From Lucinisca nassula (lineage: Eukaryota; Mollusca; Bivalvia; Lucinida; Lucinidae), in the NCBI GenBank assembly GCA_963580285.1, contig OY757020.1, forward strand, positions 99,079,497-99,143,496: a stretch of DNA of 64,000 nt, given 5' to 3'. The notes below the pieces were generated by a model. The model was not told the DNA's origin. It ran no database searches and saw only the letters and a program-made list of their open reading frames with translations. A program made the translations under genes and the position numbers. Shown in pieces: positions 21,154-31,162 of the stretch; the first letter of the stretch is position 1, and each line of letters begins with the position of its first letter.

Positions 21154-24100
21154 TTATACCCAAGTACTTATTCATAGATTACGAATCGAATGTCAAGGAC
21201 CTGAAATCAGAATGTTCAGATTGGTATGTCCCGGTTAATAATCCCGATTGTACCGACTGTCTACCCAATCAGCGGTGTACCTCCTGTTCCAAATGTCAAC
21301 GATGTATGACGCCATGGTGCGGAAAAAACACCCACAGACCCACCTTTGTGGTGGCGCATTCCGCCTGCCATAAATATATCGAAAAACCGGTAACGCCGAG
21401 ATCCTTGTGTAAAGACTGCGGGTCTTGTTGTTCCGGGTGTAAAGAAACAGACAACCCTTGTCCGAGAACCTGTGGATTTCGAGAGGTCGTCTTCGAAGGA
21501 CAGGACACAGCCCGGACGTTCGGAAAGTAGTTATTTTCCAGTCAACATCAATATTTCAAAGTCGTAGCGCACAACATGAAAGGGTATGACGGTTATTTTC
21601 TACTGGAGTACTTGATCGACCAATCCATGAGACCAGACAAAATCATCTACAACGGATCAAAAATCATGTACATGGCAGTAGAAAAAGATCTTCATATCAA
21701 AGTCATCGACAGTCTGAATTTCCTACTCATGAAACTGTCGGCGTTACCCAAAGCGTTCGGTTTGAGAGAACTGAAGAAAGGATGGTTTCCCCATTTCTTC
21801 AACACGAGGGAAAACCAACACTACGTCGGACCGTACCCTGAACCCCATTTCTACGGATGCGACTTTATGGGAAGCGACGAGAGAGAAGAGTGTATGTCCT
21901 GGCTTCGCTCCAAACGGAACGACACCTTCGATTTTAGATCAGAAATGTTGCAGTACTGCCGGAGTGACGTAGATATTCTTCGTCAAGCCTGTTTGAGGTT
22001 TAGAGAGCTACTGATGACGGCTACGGGCGAGAAATTGACGAATGAACAGGGGAAACCGAGTGGAAGGGCGCCGTAGACCCATTTTGACTCGGTTACGATC
22101 GCTTCGGCGTGTATGAACGTTTACAGAACCAAGTTCCTGGAGGAAACATGGCGAGTAAAACTCTCCGGGGAATCCGACTGGATACCGGCCAGGTACATCG
22201 ACGGTCGCATGACAGTTTTAAGGGGCGACCAGTGGACTCCCGAGGATGAGGTTGTCATCGAGGAAAAGGTGTTCGTAAAGTCCCCCATCGCCAAGATCCC
22301 TCCCGGTGGTTATAAAATAGATCAGTACAGTACAGCCTCGATTCAGTGGCTAGAATGGATGTCCCGTCGTGACGGCGTTACCATACAACACGCTTTGAAT
22401 GGTGGAGAAGTCCGTCACCCGGGTACCAAGTATAAGTTGGACGGGTACTGTCACGTGACTAATACGGCGTTCGAATATCACGGTTGTATGTTTCACGGGT
22501 GCCCGACATGTCTTCCCTCTGACAGAGAAGAAACGAAACACCCTCTAACCCAACAGACTGTGAGCGAGCTCTATGCTCTTCAATGAAGAAAAAATACGTC
22601 GTAGAAAAGTCTTGGTATGAAATACGTCTGCATCTTGGAACACGAATTTCTCGAGCAGAGTCAGACAAACCCGGAACTTCGAGAGTTTCTTCAGGGATTG
22701 GACATTACCGACAGACTTGATCCTATAGACAGCTTTTTCGGGGGTCGGACGAACGCAAGTCAGCTACACTACAAGACGGAAGAATCAGAACAGATCAGAT
22801 ACGTCGACTTTACCAGTCTTTACCCGTGGGTGAACAAATACTGCGAGTATCCAGTGGGTCATCCAGAAGTGATAACTTCCGACTTTAAAAACATCGGCGA
22901 GTATTTCGGGATCGCTAAGGTCCGGATTTTACCATCTCGTGGACTATATCATCCCGTGTTACCATTTAGATCCAATGGAAAGCTCAAGTTTCCCCTGTGC
23001 CGATCTTGCGCGGAAAATGAATCGCAGTCACCTTGTGTCTGCTCTGACGAAAACAGGGTCATGACCGGGACCTGGTGTACACCGGAACTACAGACAGCTG
23101 TACGTTTGGGGTACAAAGTCCTGAAAGTATACGAAGTATACCATTGGAACGAAACCACTCAATACGACCCTCAGAGTAGAGAAGGAGGACTCTTCGCCGC
23201 TTACATCAATACGTTCCTCAAGTATAAACAAGAAGCGAGTGGCACTCCTGATTGGATCCTGACCCCTGAAGATACTCAGAAATATGTCAATCAATATTTA
23301 GAAAAGGAGGGTGTCGGTCTAGACAAAGAGAAACTGGAAAAGAATCCGTGGTTAAGAGCTTTAGCAAAACTAGGTCTGAACAGTTTCTCGGGAAAGTTTG
23401 GACAACGCCTTAACCTCAGGCAATCCGCCTTCTTCCATGAGTCAGAAGTCGATGGGTTTTTTCAAGTTCTCTCAGACCCTACCAAAGAAGTTCAAAATTG
23501 TCATATCGTGGCGAACGACACGATCCAGGTAGAATGGATCTACAAAAAAGACTGTCAGCCCGAAGACAACAAGACTAATGTCTACCTAGCGACCTTTACC
23601 ACCTGTTGGGCACGACTCAAACTCTATAGCGTTCTCGAACGTTTGGGCAGAAAAGTCCTGTACTACGACACAGACTCTGTGATCTACGTGAGCAGACCCG
23701 GAGAATACGACCCCCCATTAGGGGACTACCTCGGAGAACTCACGAATGAATTGGGTCATGGAGAGCATATCGTGGAGTTTGTGTCGGGAGGACCTAAAAA
23801 CTACGCCTATAAAACTAATAATGGGAATGGAACGTGTAAAGTGAGAGGTTTCACGCTTCATTTCGCCAACAGTCAACTGATCAACTCTGACGCGGTAAAG
23901 GCTTTAGTTACAGAACCATCAGAACAAACTTCCATCAGCGTGATCAACCCCCACAAAATTTGTAGAGAAAAGGGGAAAAGGAAACTGTACAACAGGGAGG
24001 AAAAGAAAACCTATCAGGTGGTGTACACTAAACGTCGCCGGTTGGATAACTTCGATACAGAACCCTACCGTTATTGAGATAATGGAGAGCACAGACCCTT

Positions 24101-24267
24101 GCGATGTATAGAGACCTCGTGTGTCTAGCAACTCACGGACTATACGCCAATTGCCGAAATCTAATCTAACAACAAAGGCCCGGCCAATCACAGCTTTTTT
24201 GTTTTTTGTTTGTTTGTTGTTTTTTTTTTTGGTTTTTTTTTGTTTGTTTTTTTTGTTTTTTTTTGCT

Positions 24268-24856
24268 ATAAGGAATGTCATTTTGTGCAATAAGGAATCT
24301 CATTTTTTTGCAATAAGGAATCGCGTTTTTTTGCAATATGGAATCTCATTTTGTGCAATAAGGAATCGCGTTTTTTTTGCAATAAGGAATCTCATTTTGT
24401 GCAATAAGGAATCTCATTTTGTGCAATAAGGAATCGCGTTTTGTGCAATAAGGAATCGCGTTTTGTGCAATAAGGAATCTCATTTTGTGCAATAAGGAAT
24501 CTCATTTTTTGCAATAAGGAATCTCATTTTGTGCAATAAGGAATCGCGTTTTTTGCAATAAGGGATCTCATTTTTTGCAATAAGGAATCTCATTTTGTGC
24601 AATAAGGAATCGCGTTTGTTGCAATAAGGAGTCTCATTTTGAGCAATAAATAATCGCGTTTGTTGCAATTAAGAACCTCATTTTTTTGCAATTAGGAATC
24701 TCATTTTGTGCAATAAGGAATCGCGTTTTTGCAATAAGGAATCTCATTTTTTGCAATAAGGAATCTCATTATTTGCAATAAGGAATCTTATTTTGTGCAA
24801 TAAGGAATCTCATTTTGTGCAATAAGGAATTTATTTTGGCAATAAGGAATCTCGTG
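24268..24856. repeat. Right subterminal minisatellite
   Basis: Inverted counterpart of 12743-13336 (TGCAATAAGGAATC units), with different unit order and number. Confidence 0.95.
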
Positions 24857-25522
24857 TTTCGCAAGACGAAATCTATTTTTGTACGGAATAATCAGTTCGG
24901 GACTGTTACAGAACGCTAGCGCTGTTCAGGAACGATATCAATGTGAGCAGAGAAGATTACAAGTACTGATTCTGTCTCTATGCCCTAGACGTCAATCCTT
25001 ACTACTTGTTCAATATAAAGAGGAAAGGACATTGTAGGCTAGAACTCAGGTTGGCCAATCCCTTACCGGAGAGCGTTACCTTGATTACGTACTTGATTTC
25101 CAGAAATTCTACGCATTAATCGGTCCCGATCTGTGTACGTTCGATAGTCACCAGTGGAAAAGGATCACCCCTCCACGCTGTAGATAAGCCTGAATATAGG
25201 AGACCCCGTGCCGTAGGACGTGACGCTACCTTCCTGTGGTCTAGGGTGTTTCTACTAAAAGCGTCACCCCAATCCAAAAACGTCATCCAGCGACCCCCTG
25301 CGCAAGGTGATCGATGGTCAAACGAGATCAGAAATGGCGGCCATCTTGGTCTCAAACCCCGCATCGAGAGTCATCCAGCGACCCAGGCCTCAAACCCCGC
25401 ATCAAGGGTCATCCGACGACACCCCCGCGAAGTCATGGAGGGTCGTCCGACTTTTTTTTATGGCGGCCATTTTGTCGACCATCTTGTGACGTCATTGACC
25501 CTCAAGAGGCCCCTATACTACT
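24857..25522. repeat. Right terminal inverted repeat of the palindromic element
   Basis: Reverse complement of 12075-12740 with scattered differences. Ends CCCCTATACTACT, followed by CACCAT. Confidence 0.9.
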
Positions 25523-25622
25523 CACCATCTTTATTATGAGCAGAAATAAGAAAAAATATCACAATTTTCATTTTAAAAGTGTAAAGTTTACAATGTATTT
25601 GTATAGGCGCGTTTTCGTTATG
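25523..25622. repeat. Hairpin MITE (family H), right half
   Basis: Begins CACCATCTTTATTATGAGCA and ends ATAGGCGCGTTTTCGTTATG. It completes the MITE interrupted at 12074. Confidence 0.9.
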
Positions 25623-25840
25623 TGAACTCGCCCTAACGGCCTCATGCTCAAACAGCTTCTTCGGGACCCCATGAAAAACCATGGGCAATCCCGTTTAAAT
25701 GTTGGTTTAACATTGATTTTAACGTTGAGCTCCTGCTTGGTAACATCCCAATGATATATACTGCCAGACAATGCAATAGATAATACAGCCCTGGTTATCA
25801 CATTGTCCCAAGACCCATAAAACGTTTTTATGAGTACTTC
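25623..25840. repeat. Fragment related to the 9-kb composite repeat
   Basis: CGGCCTCATGCTCAAACAGCTTC followed by ATGAAAAACCATGG matches the block near 9183-9245, then AACGTTGA-like sequence. Confidence 0.5.
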
Positions 25841-26047
25841 CATTACGAAAATGCCTATACAAATACACTGTAAACTTTATCGTCGAAAAAAAAAATTCAA
25901 GTTAAGATGAAAAATTGTGATAGAACCGCCTCCCCATAATCTATATTTAAGAGCAGAAAAAAGAAAAATAATGTTTACCTTTGCAAACTTCAGTTTTACT
26001 ATATGGGGTTCAAGGGGGTCAAAATTATACAGGCGTGTTTCGTGATG
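25841..26047. repeat. Hairpin MITE (family H), core deleted
   Basis: Both ends are present (CATTACGAAAATGCCTAT; ACAGGCGTGTTTCGTGATG), but only GATAGAACCGCCTCCCCATAA remains of the hairpin. Confidence 0.8.
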
Positions 26048-26082
26048 AAAAGAAATTGAAAAAGCACCTTTTTGTTTGACGG

Positions 26083-26371
26083 CCCCGCCCATCAGGGCTT
26101 GAAGAAATAAATGGGCTGCATGATGCTTCAACGCAGACCTGAATCCGACCGCACGAGTACTGGTTACCCACTTAGAGGATCTAAGCCTGCCCAGGGAAAG
26201 CGGTGCGAGTCGGACCGTCCATGCTTATAAACCCTATTGGTTTCATTGGGCGGCAGGAATTGAGATGTCATTTTATCTCAATGTCGGGTAAAAGTCCTAC
26301 AAAATTGGAAGCATCGTCTCCAAAATGACCTATATAGGGTTGACGGGGACGTTAAACATTAGATCAAACAA
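26083..26371 (+). repeat. SINE family A
   Basis: CCCGCCCATCAGGGCTTGAAG to GACGTTAAACATTAGATC with a CAAA-rich tail. Confidence 0.8.
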
Positions 26372-26577
26372 ATCAAAAACCTTTTTAAGTAATAGAGCCA
26401 ATTTAATCGATCTTACAGTGACGTCGGTATAAAAACAAGTAACGCTCTGCATGTTGGGTATCTTTGTCAGCAGACGACAGTTTCTGTAAAGGGCTAATGC
26501 TAGTTAAATGACATCAGCCAGTTTAGCAAAAATTCGCTATTGCCCACTGGGTTGCAGAATTATTTTATTTCGGCCAT

Positions 26578-26880
26578 TGATTGTTTGGTTGATTTGAATT
26601 TTAACGTCCCCGTCGACACTGTATAAGTCAATTTTGGAGACGTTGCTACCAATTTTGTGGGACTTTTACCCGACATTGAGATGAAATGACATCTCAAGCA
26701 CTGCCATCCGATGAAACCAATAGGGTTTATATGTATGGGCGGTCCGATTCGCACCACTTTCCTGGGCAGGCTAAGAACCTCGAAATGGTTTACCAGAACT
26801 AATGTGCAGTCAGTTTCAGCTCTGCGTGGAAGCATCATGGAGCCCAATCTATTTCTTCGAGCCCCGAGGGGCGAGGACCT
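26578..26880 (-). repeat. SINE family A
   Basis: Minus-orientation copy with a GTTTGGTTGATTTGAATTTT tail side at left and GCCCCGAGGGGCGAGG at right. Confidence 0.75.
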
Positions 26881-26927
26881 ATCATTCCGATTATTACTTT
26901 TACATTTATGACTGTCCATATCGAAAA

Positions 26928-27198
26928 GACGCCTGTATAATTTTGACTCCCTTAAATCCCACTTTTATATAGTAAAACTGGGGTTTAGAGGGGTATATAG
27001 TATTTTTCTTATTTTTGCTCAAAAATATAGATTGTGGGTACTCGTTAGAACCGCCTCCCCGAGGCGGGTCTAACGAGTACCCACAATCTATATTTAAGCA
27101 GAAATGTGAAACATATCAGGATTTTTATCTGAAAAACAAAAATCATTTTTGGTGGTAAAATTTTACCAATATATATGAACAGGCATGTTTTCGTAATG
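26928..27198. repeat. Hairpin MITE (family H)
   Basis: Complete core, with GAACCGCCTCCCCGAGGCGGGTC at about 27049. The ends are degraded (CGAAAAGACGCCTGTATA; ACAGGCATGTTTTCGTAATG). Confidence 0.85.
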
Positions 27199-27656
27199 CA
27201 AAGCTTACATGCCTATGCTACAAGAGTGGTGGATCTTGTGTAAATCGGCTAAGATGCGAATCGTTTCTTTATGTTGTTTTTCTTTTATAAAGCATTTCCA
27301 TCTTCTGAAATATGCTATGCATTGTTGGCTTGATTTCTAGCATTTTAATCACCTCGCTTTTGGAAGTTGGAAGATATGGGCCCCGTGAAGCGATTTCGGT
27401 ACTTATCGCCTATGCGAGCAGCGAAGGTTACGGCCAGCCTGCGCATCCGCGCAGTCTCGCCAGAACCTTCGCAACTCGCTCATACAAGCAGAGAATCAAG
27501 AGGAACCTTCAGACAGAAAGCCATATCCCTGGCCCCTCTGAATGGCTGGACATGCGCAGTTAAAATTTGTCATGACGGAATGCTCGAATACACAAATTCG
27601 CTTGGCGGGGCTCATATTGATAATTGTTTAGAACTTTTTTACCATGGACGGCTTTG
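27199..27656. other. No gene supported
   Basis: GC-richer than its surroundings, with an 83-codon ORF (27312-27563) whose first 20 residues are hydrophobic. There is no domain, splice context or repeat evidence, so I leave it unannotated. Confidence 0.35.
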
Positions 27657-27958
27657 GCCCCCGCCCATAGGGGCTTGAAGAAATATATAGGCTGCATGAT
27701 GCTTCCACGCAGAGCTGAATCCGGCCCGCACACTAGTACTGGTAAACCGCTTAGAGGATCTAAGCCTGCCCAGGAACTGCGGTGCGAGGTGGACCGTCCA
27801 TGCTAATAAACCCTATTGGTTTCATTGGGCGACAGGGCTTGAGATGTCATTTCATCTCAATGTCGGGTAAAAGTCCCACAAAATTGGAAGCAACGTCTCC
27901 AAAATGACCTTTACAGTGTTGACGGGGACGTTAAACCTCAAATCAACCAACCAACCAA
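27657..27958 (+). repeat. SINE family A
   Basis: CCCCCGCCCATAGGGGCTTG to GACGTTAAACCTCAAATC with a CAAC tail repeated four times. Confidence 0.85.
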
Positions 27959-28058
27959 CCATGGACGGCTTCAATTTTCCACTTCAGTCATTTTTCTTCG
28001 TAGGATGCCCATATTAGGCACTTCACTCGAAACAATAGTTACAATCCCTGCAGGCACT

Positions 28059-28145
28059 CAACGTTGAATCAACGTTGAAACAACGTTGAAAACGTTGTTT
28101 CAACGTTGGTGCAACGTTGAGTCAACGTCAACGTCAACGTCGTGA
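28059..28145. repeat. AACGTTGA palindromic cluster
   Basis: CAGGCACTCAACGTTGAATC, then repeats of CAACGTTG and GTCAACGTCAACGTC. Related motifs lie at about 8705-8740 and 57885-57950, each beside a GGCAC motif, which suggests ends of one foldback family. Confidence 0.6.
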
Positions 28146-28199
28146 TGTTATTTATGGAAAAAATTATATGACAAATACGGAACCCTGGAAGGGACATGA

Positions 28200-28545
28200 A
28201 ATTTATTTTAATATGTTGTGCGAACAAGAAAATACCTTGTGCGCACAAGAAGATAATATGTTGTGCGCACAAGAAGATAATATGTTGTGCGAACAAGAAA
28301 ATAGCGTGTGCGCACAAGAAGATAATATGTTGTGCACACAAAATAATATGTTGTGCGCACAAGATATTATCTTGTTTGCACAACATAGATCTTGTGCGGA
28401 CAAACATAATATCGTATGCGCACAACTTATTATCTTATTTGCACAACATAATATATTGTGCGCATAACATATGCTATTGTGCGCACAACTTATTATCTTT
28501 TATCTTGTTCACACAACATATTATCTTGTTTGAACAACATAGCTC
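28200..28545. repeat. Tandem TTGTGCGCACAA array that reverses orientation
   Basis: About seven units near AAGATAATATGTTGTGCGCAC read one way up to about 28365, then CTTGTTTGCACAACATATTA-type units read the other way. The peptides it encodes in several frames are repeat artefacts. Confidence 0.85.
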
Positions 28546-28548
28546 CAT

Positions 28549-28680
28549 TACGATAACACACCCGTGCGAAAAAGTGCATATTGCTCATCTCCAAAAGGGC
28601 TACTATTTCTGATGAAAATCCCTGTTATTGTTCTTATAAATACTGCACATATAGGTGGTGGGTATGCGTTAGAACCGTCT
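28549..28680. repeat. Hairpin MITE H-B, left half
   Basis: CATTACGATAACACACCCGT through GGGTATGCGTTAGAACCGTC, then broken. Confidence 0.7.
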
Positions 28681-28870
28681 CCTTGAGTTACGATATATTT
28701 CTAATTGCTGTTCAAAACATAGATCGTGGATACTATTTTGCAAGAAACGCCTTTTTATGGCGTTCAGAAGGGTATCCGCGAGCATAATAAACTGAACTGC
28801 CTTATGGTGGCGTCAAACGAGGACACACGATCTACGTTTCAGAACAGAAATAAGAAAATCAATGGAATCC
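28681..28870. repeat. Hairpin MITE variant with a different core
   Basis: Family-like shoulders (TTCAAAACATAGATCGTGGA; CACACGATCTACGTTTCAGA, then AGAAATAAG) surround a core that is not the standard CCGCCTC hairpin but holds AACGCCTTTTTATGGCGTT. Confidence 0.6.
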
Positions 28871-28961
28871 CTGTTATCCCAACTTCATTACAGAGACATG
28901 TTACATACCGATACCCAGTAATTGAAAACAACTTCTTGAACAAGGGTGAGACTTTTTTACG

Positions 28962-29141
28962 AAAACACGCCTATATAAATACATTATAACCTTTATCGCC
29001 GAAAAAATGAATATTTTATGATAAAAAATTACGATATTTTTCTTATTTCTGTTCAAAATATAGATTGTGGATACTCGTTAGAACCGCCTCATCGATAAAA
29101 ATGGGGTTCAATGGGGTCAAAATTGACGTGTTTCATGATGA
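28962..29141. repeat. Hairpin MITE (family H), internally deleted
   Basis: Left end ACGAAAACACGCCTATATAA. Core cut at CCTCATCGA, then the right end GGGGTCAAAATTGACGTG. Confidence 0.75.
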
Positions 29142-29164
29142 CTTTGCATTGAAAAAAATGTCGG

Positions 29165-29375
29165 TCCCGCCCATCGGGGCTTAGAGAAATAGATTGGGGT
29201 GTACGATGCTTCCACACAGAGCTGAAACCGATCGAACATGAATACTGGTAAACCGCTTAGAGGGTCAAAGCCTGTCTAGGCGAAGTCGGACCGTCCCTAC
29301 AGATAAACGCTTTTAGTTATTTTGGGTGGCAGGGCTTGAGATGTCATTTTATCTCAATGTCGGGTGAAAGTCTTT
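29165..29375 (+). repeat. SINE family A, 3' truncated
   Basis: CCCGCCCATCGGGGCTTAGAG to CTCAATGTCGGGTGAAAGTC. Confidence 0.75.
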
Positions 29376-29621
29376 TGGTGGTTAACTTTCCCACCATATT
29401 TGAATAGGCGTAATTTGGTAATGAATATATATTTGTTTTAACATTGTTATGTTTTAGCAAGTAACAAATGAGAAAATATAGATAGCCTTTAATCCATTCG
29501 CATACAAAGTCATGTAGAACTACAACATACAACTGATCGCTGAAAGCTGCATTTTGGTAGCATATGGATTTTCGTATTATATGGAGATATGACACTTGTC
29601 AGAAACAACCATAATTTACCA
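29376..29621. other. No feature recognised
   Basis: AT-rich. The 83-codon minus-strand ORF overlaps a MITE-like edge and has no domain. Confidence 0.4.
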
Positions 29622-29623
29622 TA

Positions 29624-29947
29624 CCGTATTCGCCCTAATTACTGCACCGTGCGCTTAGTTTTTTCAAAATCGTGTCATAAAATCATAGTAAAAAATCTAC
29701 CTAATTAGCGCACACTTGATACGAAAACAACAGCTTCCAAGATGATGCATACTGATATTTAATGGGACGGAAAAAGATACTTAAGCATTGCCTTCACTGT
29801 TGGAAGAAATAATGGTAAGCTTTTATAGATTTACTATGAGAGTTTCAAGCGGAGATTACTGTAAAGTGTGCGCTTATGCATTTCCTTTTCAAAAATAGCT
29901 TTGGTGTGCTCTCATAGGAGCATGTGCGGTAATTAGGGCGAATACGG
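29624..29947. mobile_element. MITE with 24-bp TIRs and TA duplication
   Basis: CCGTATTCGCCCTAATTAC at left is matched by GTAATTAGGGCGAATACGG at right. TA flanks both ends (29622-29623 and 29948-29949), as in Tc1/mariner-type elements. 324 bp, no ORF. Confidence 0.85.
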
Positions 29948-30063
29948 TATGTGCATAGTCATTCAGATATTTGTTTATTTTATTTTCGGTGTTTCTTTTT
30001 ATTTCATTCTAAATGGTAATAAGATATTGTCGTAAAATATTTTGCTATCACCATTTAACTTAC

Positions 30064-30341
30064 CATCACGTGACCAAGTCCGTGAAATAAACACCCCCTA
30101 GACCCAACTTTATATTGAGAAAACTAGGGTTTACGGTGGTATACCTTATTTTTCTTATTTCTGCTCTAAGACATTGGTTGTGGGTACTCGTTAGAACCGC
30201 CTCAATGCGACGGTTCTAACGAGCACCCACAACCTATGTTTGAAGTATGAATAAGAAAAAAATCACGGATTTTCGTCAGGAAAGTAGCCATTTTGAAGAT
30301 GGGAAAAATGCACTTTGTCGCACGGGTATGTTATCGTAATG
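30064..30341. repeat. Hairpin MITE H-B, complete
   Basis: CATCACGTGACCAAGTCCGT to GCACGGGTATGTTATCGTAATG-type end. Core CTCGTTAGAACCGCCTCAATG with a slightly mispaired tip. Confidence 0.85.
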
Positions 30342-30586
30342 CACTAGCGAGTCTACGTATCTGGCAATATCCACTCCGTTTTGTTATTTCCCCCAGAAAA
30401 CAGGATTTGTCATTTCACGCAATTGTGTCCCATGGAGACAATTTGCATAAGATGTCAAATCCTGTTTGAAAATAGGGCAACAAAAGAACAATATCAGCAC
30501 TTTGTCTTCTGCTGAAATAGCCCAGAGAGTGGTAAAGGGTTTGTTTTGTTCTGTTTTGTTTTGTAGAGTTTTAGCGTTTTACGTCC

Positions 30587-30866
30587 CATTATGATAATAC
30601 ATCCGTGCGACACAGTGCATTTTTTTACATCTCCAAAATGACTACTTTTCGGATGAAAATCCATGATATTTTTCTTATTTATACAGCAAACATAGGTTAT
30701 GGGTGCTCGTTAGAACCGCTTCATTGAGGCGGTTCTAACGAGTACCCACAACCTATGTCTTTGAGTAAAAATAAGAAAAATAATGCTTACCCCCGTAAAC
30801 CCTAGTTTTCTCTATACAAAGAAGGGTTTCGAGTGGTCTTAATCTCACGGACTTGTTCACGTGATG
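30587..30866. repeat. Hairpin MITE H-B, complete
   Basis: CATTATGATAATACATCCGT to ACGGACTTGTTCACGTGATG, core hairpin at about 30706-30745. Confidence 0.85.
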
Positions 30867-31162
30867 GCTACGGTCAGATGCGTTAGCATTACCCCACAAC
30901 AGGACGTAAGAACAAGTGCTTCTGGACCGCAAATCGCGACAGTGTTCAGCGGAATGCAAATCGTGCTGCAATACGAGTGCCCACCTCTTATCAAAATAGA
31001 ACTGTAATTTTGAATTTTAAACGCCAGATCGAAAACGGGCATAACGCAACAAAGAAATCAAGGCCCATTCCGGCTGCAAATCACGATTTCTCTGTCTCGC
31101 CCGAGAGCAGACTAAGTCACATTGCTCTCTCTTAGGGTCGCGATGTTGGCTTCGGTTGGGCT

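Larger units (their letters stand above)
19107..24077 (+). pseudogene. Protein-primed DNA polymerase B, right-arm copy (broken)
   Basis: Inverted copy of the left-arm gene. The ATG at 19107 leads into MNSRQNSLEEEAAE, then a single TAA at 19167-19169 where the left arm has GAA, after which the same frame stays open to 20363. The frame then shifts near 20290, and the gene is rearranged at about 20455-21155 (inverted internal copy plus a Q retroposon). The exonuclease region resumes at about 21180: HNMKGYDGYF (motif II, about 21572) and YCRSDVDIL (motif III, about 21954). There is an in-frame TAG at about 21528 and a frame break near 22060. The 486-codon ORF at 22617-24077 carries motif A DFTSLYP (residues 64-70), motif B KLGLNSFSGK (251-260) and motif C YYDTDSVIY (349-357). 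Motif B keeps the Asn lost in the left arm but has Ser in place of the aromatic residue. Confidence 0.9.
12075..25522. mobile_element. Palindromic Polinton/Maverick-like element with two PolB genes
   Basis: A 13.45-kb element whose two halves are inverted copies. Ends: AGTAGTATAGGGG at left (with one extra AGT) and CCCCTATACTACT at right. The flanks are CACAAT (12069-12074) and CACCAT (25523-25528), a 6-bp target duplication with one mismatch, and the surrounding MITE is otherwise contiguous. Order from each end: terminal repeat, minisatellite, DNA polymerase B reading from the centre outward, TATA box, centre. A 6-bp duplication, AG-starting ends, long inverted repeats and protein-primed PolB are Polinton hallmarks. 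No retroviral-like integrase, ATPase, protease or capsid gene is visible, so mobility would need help in trans or another mechanism. The arms differ by point changes and by independent insertions, which argues against an assembly artefact. Confidence 0.85.

Noticed and set aside
12075..25522. Assembly artefact creating a false palindrome
   Set aside because: The arms differ by substitutions, minisatellite structure, separate Q insertions and a template-switch scar, which a duplicated assembly would not show.
28196..28612. Cysteine-rich peptide gene
   Set aside because: The Cys/Ala/His pattern is an artefact of the TTGTGCGCACAA array and appears in frames on both strands.
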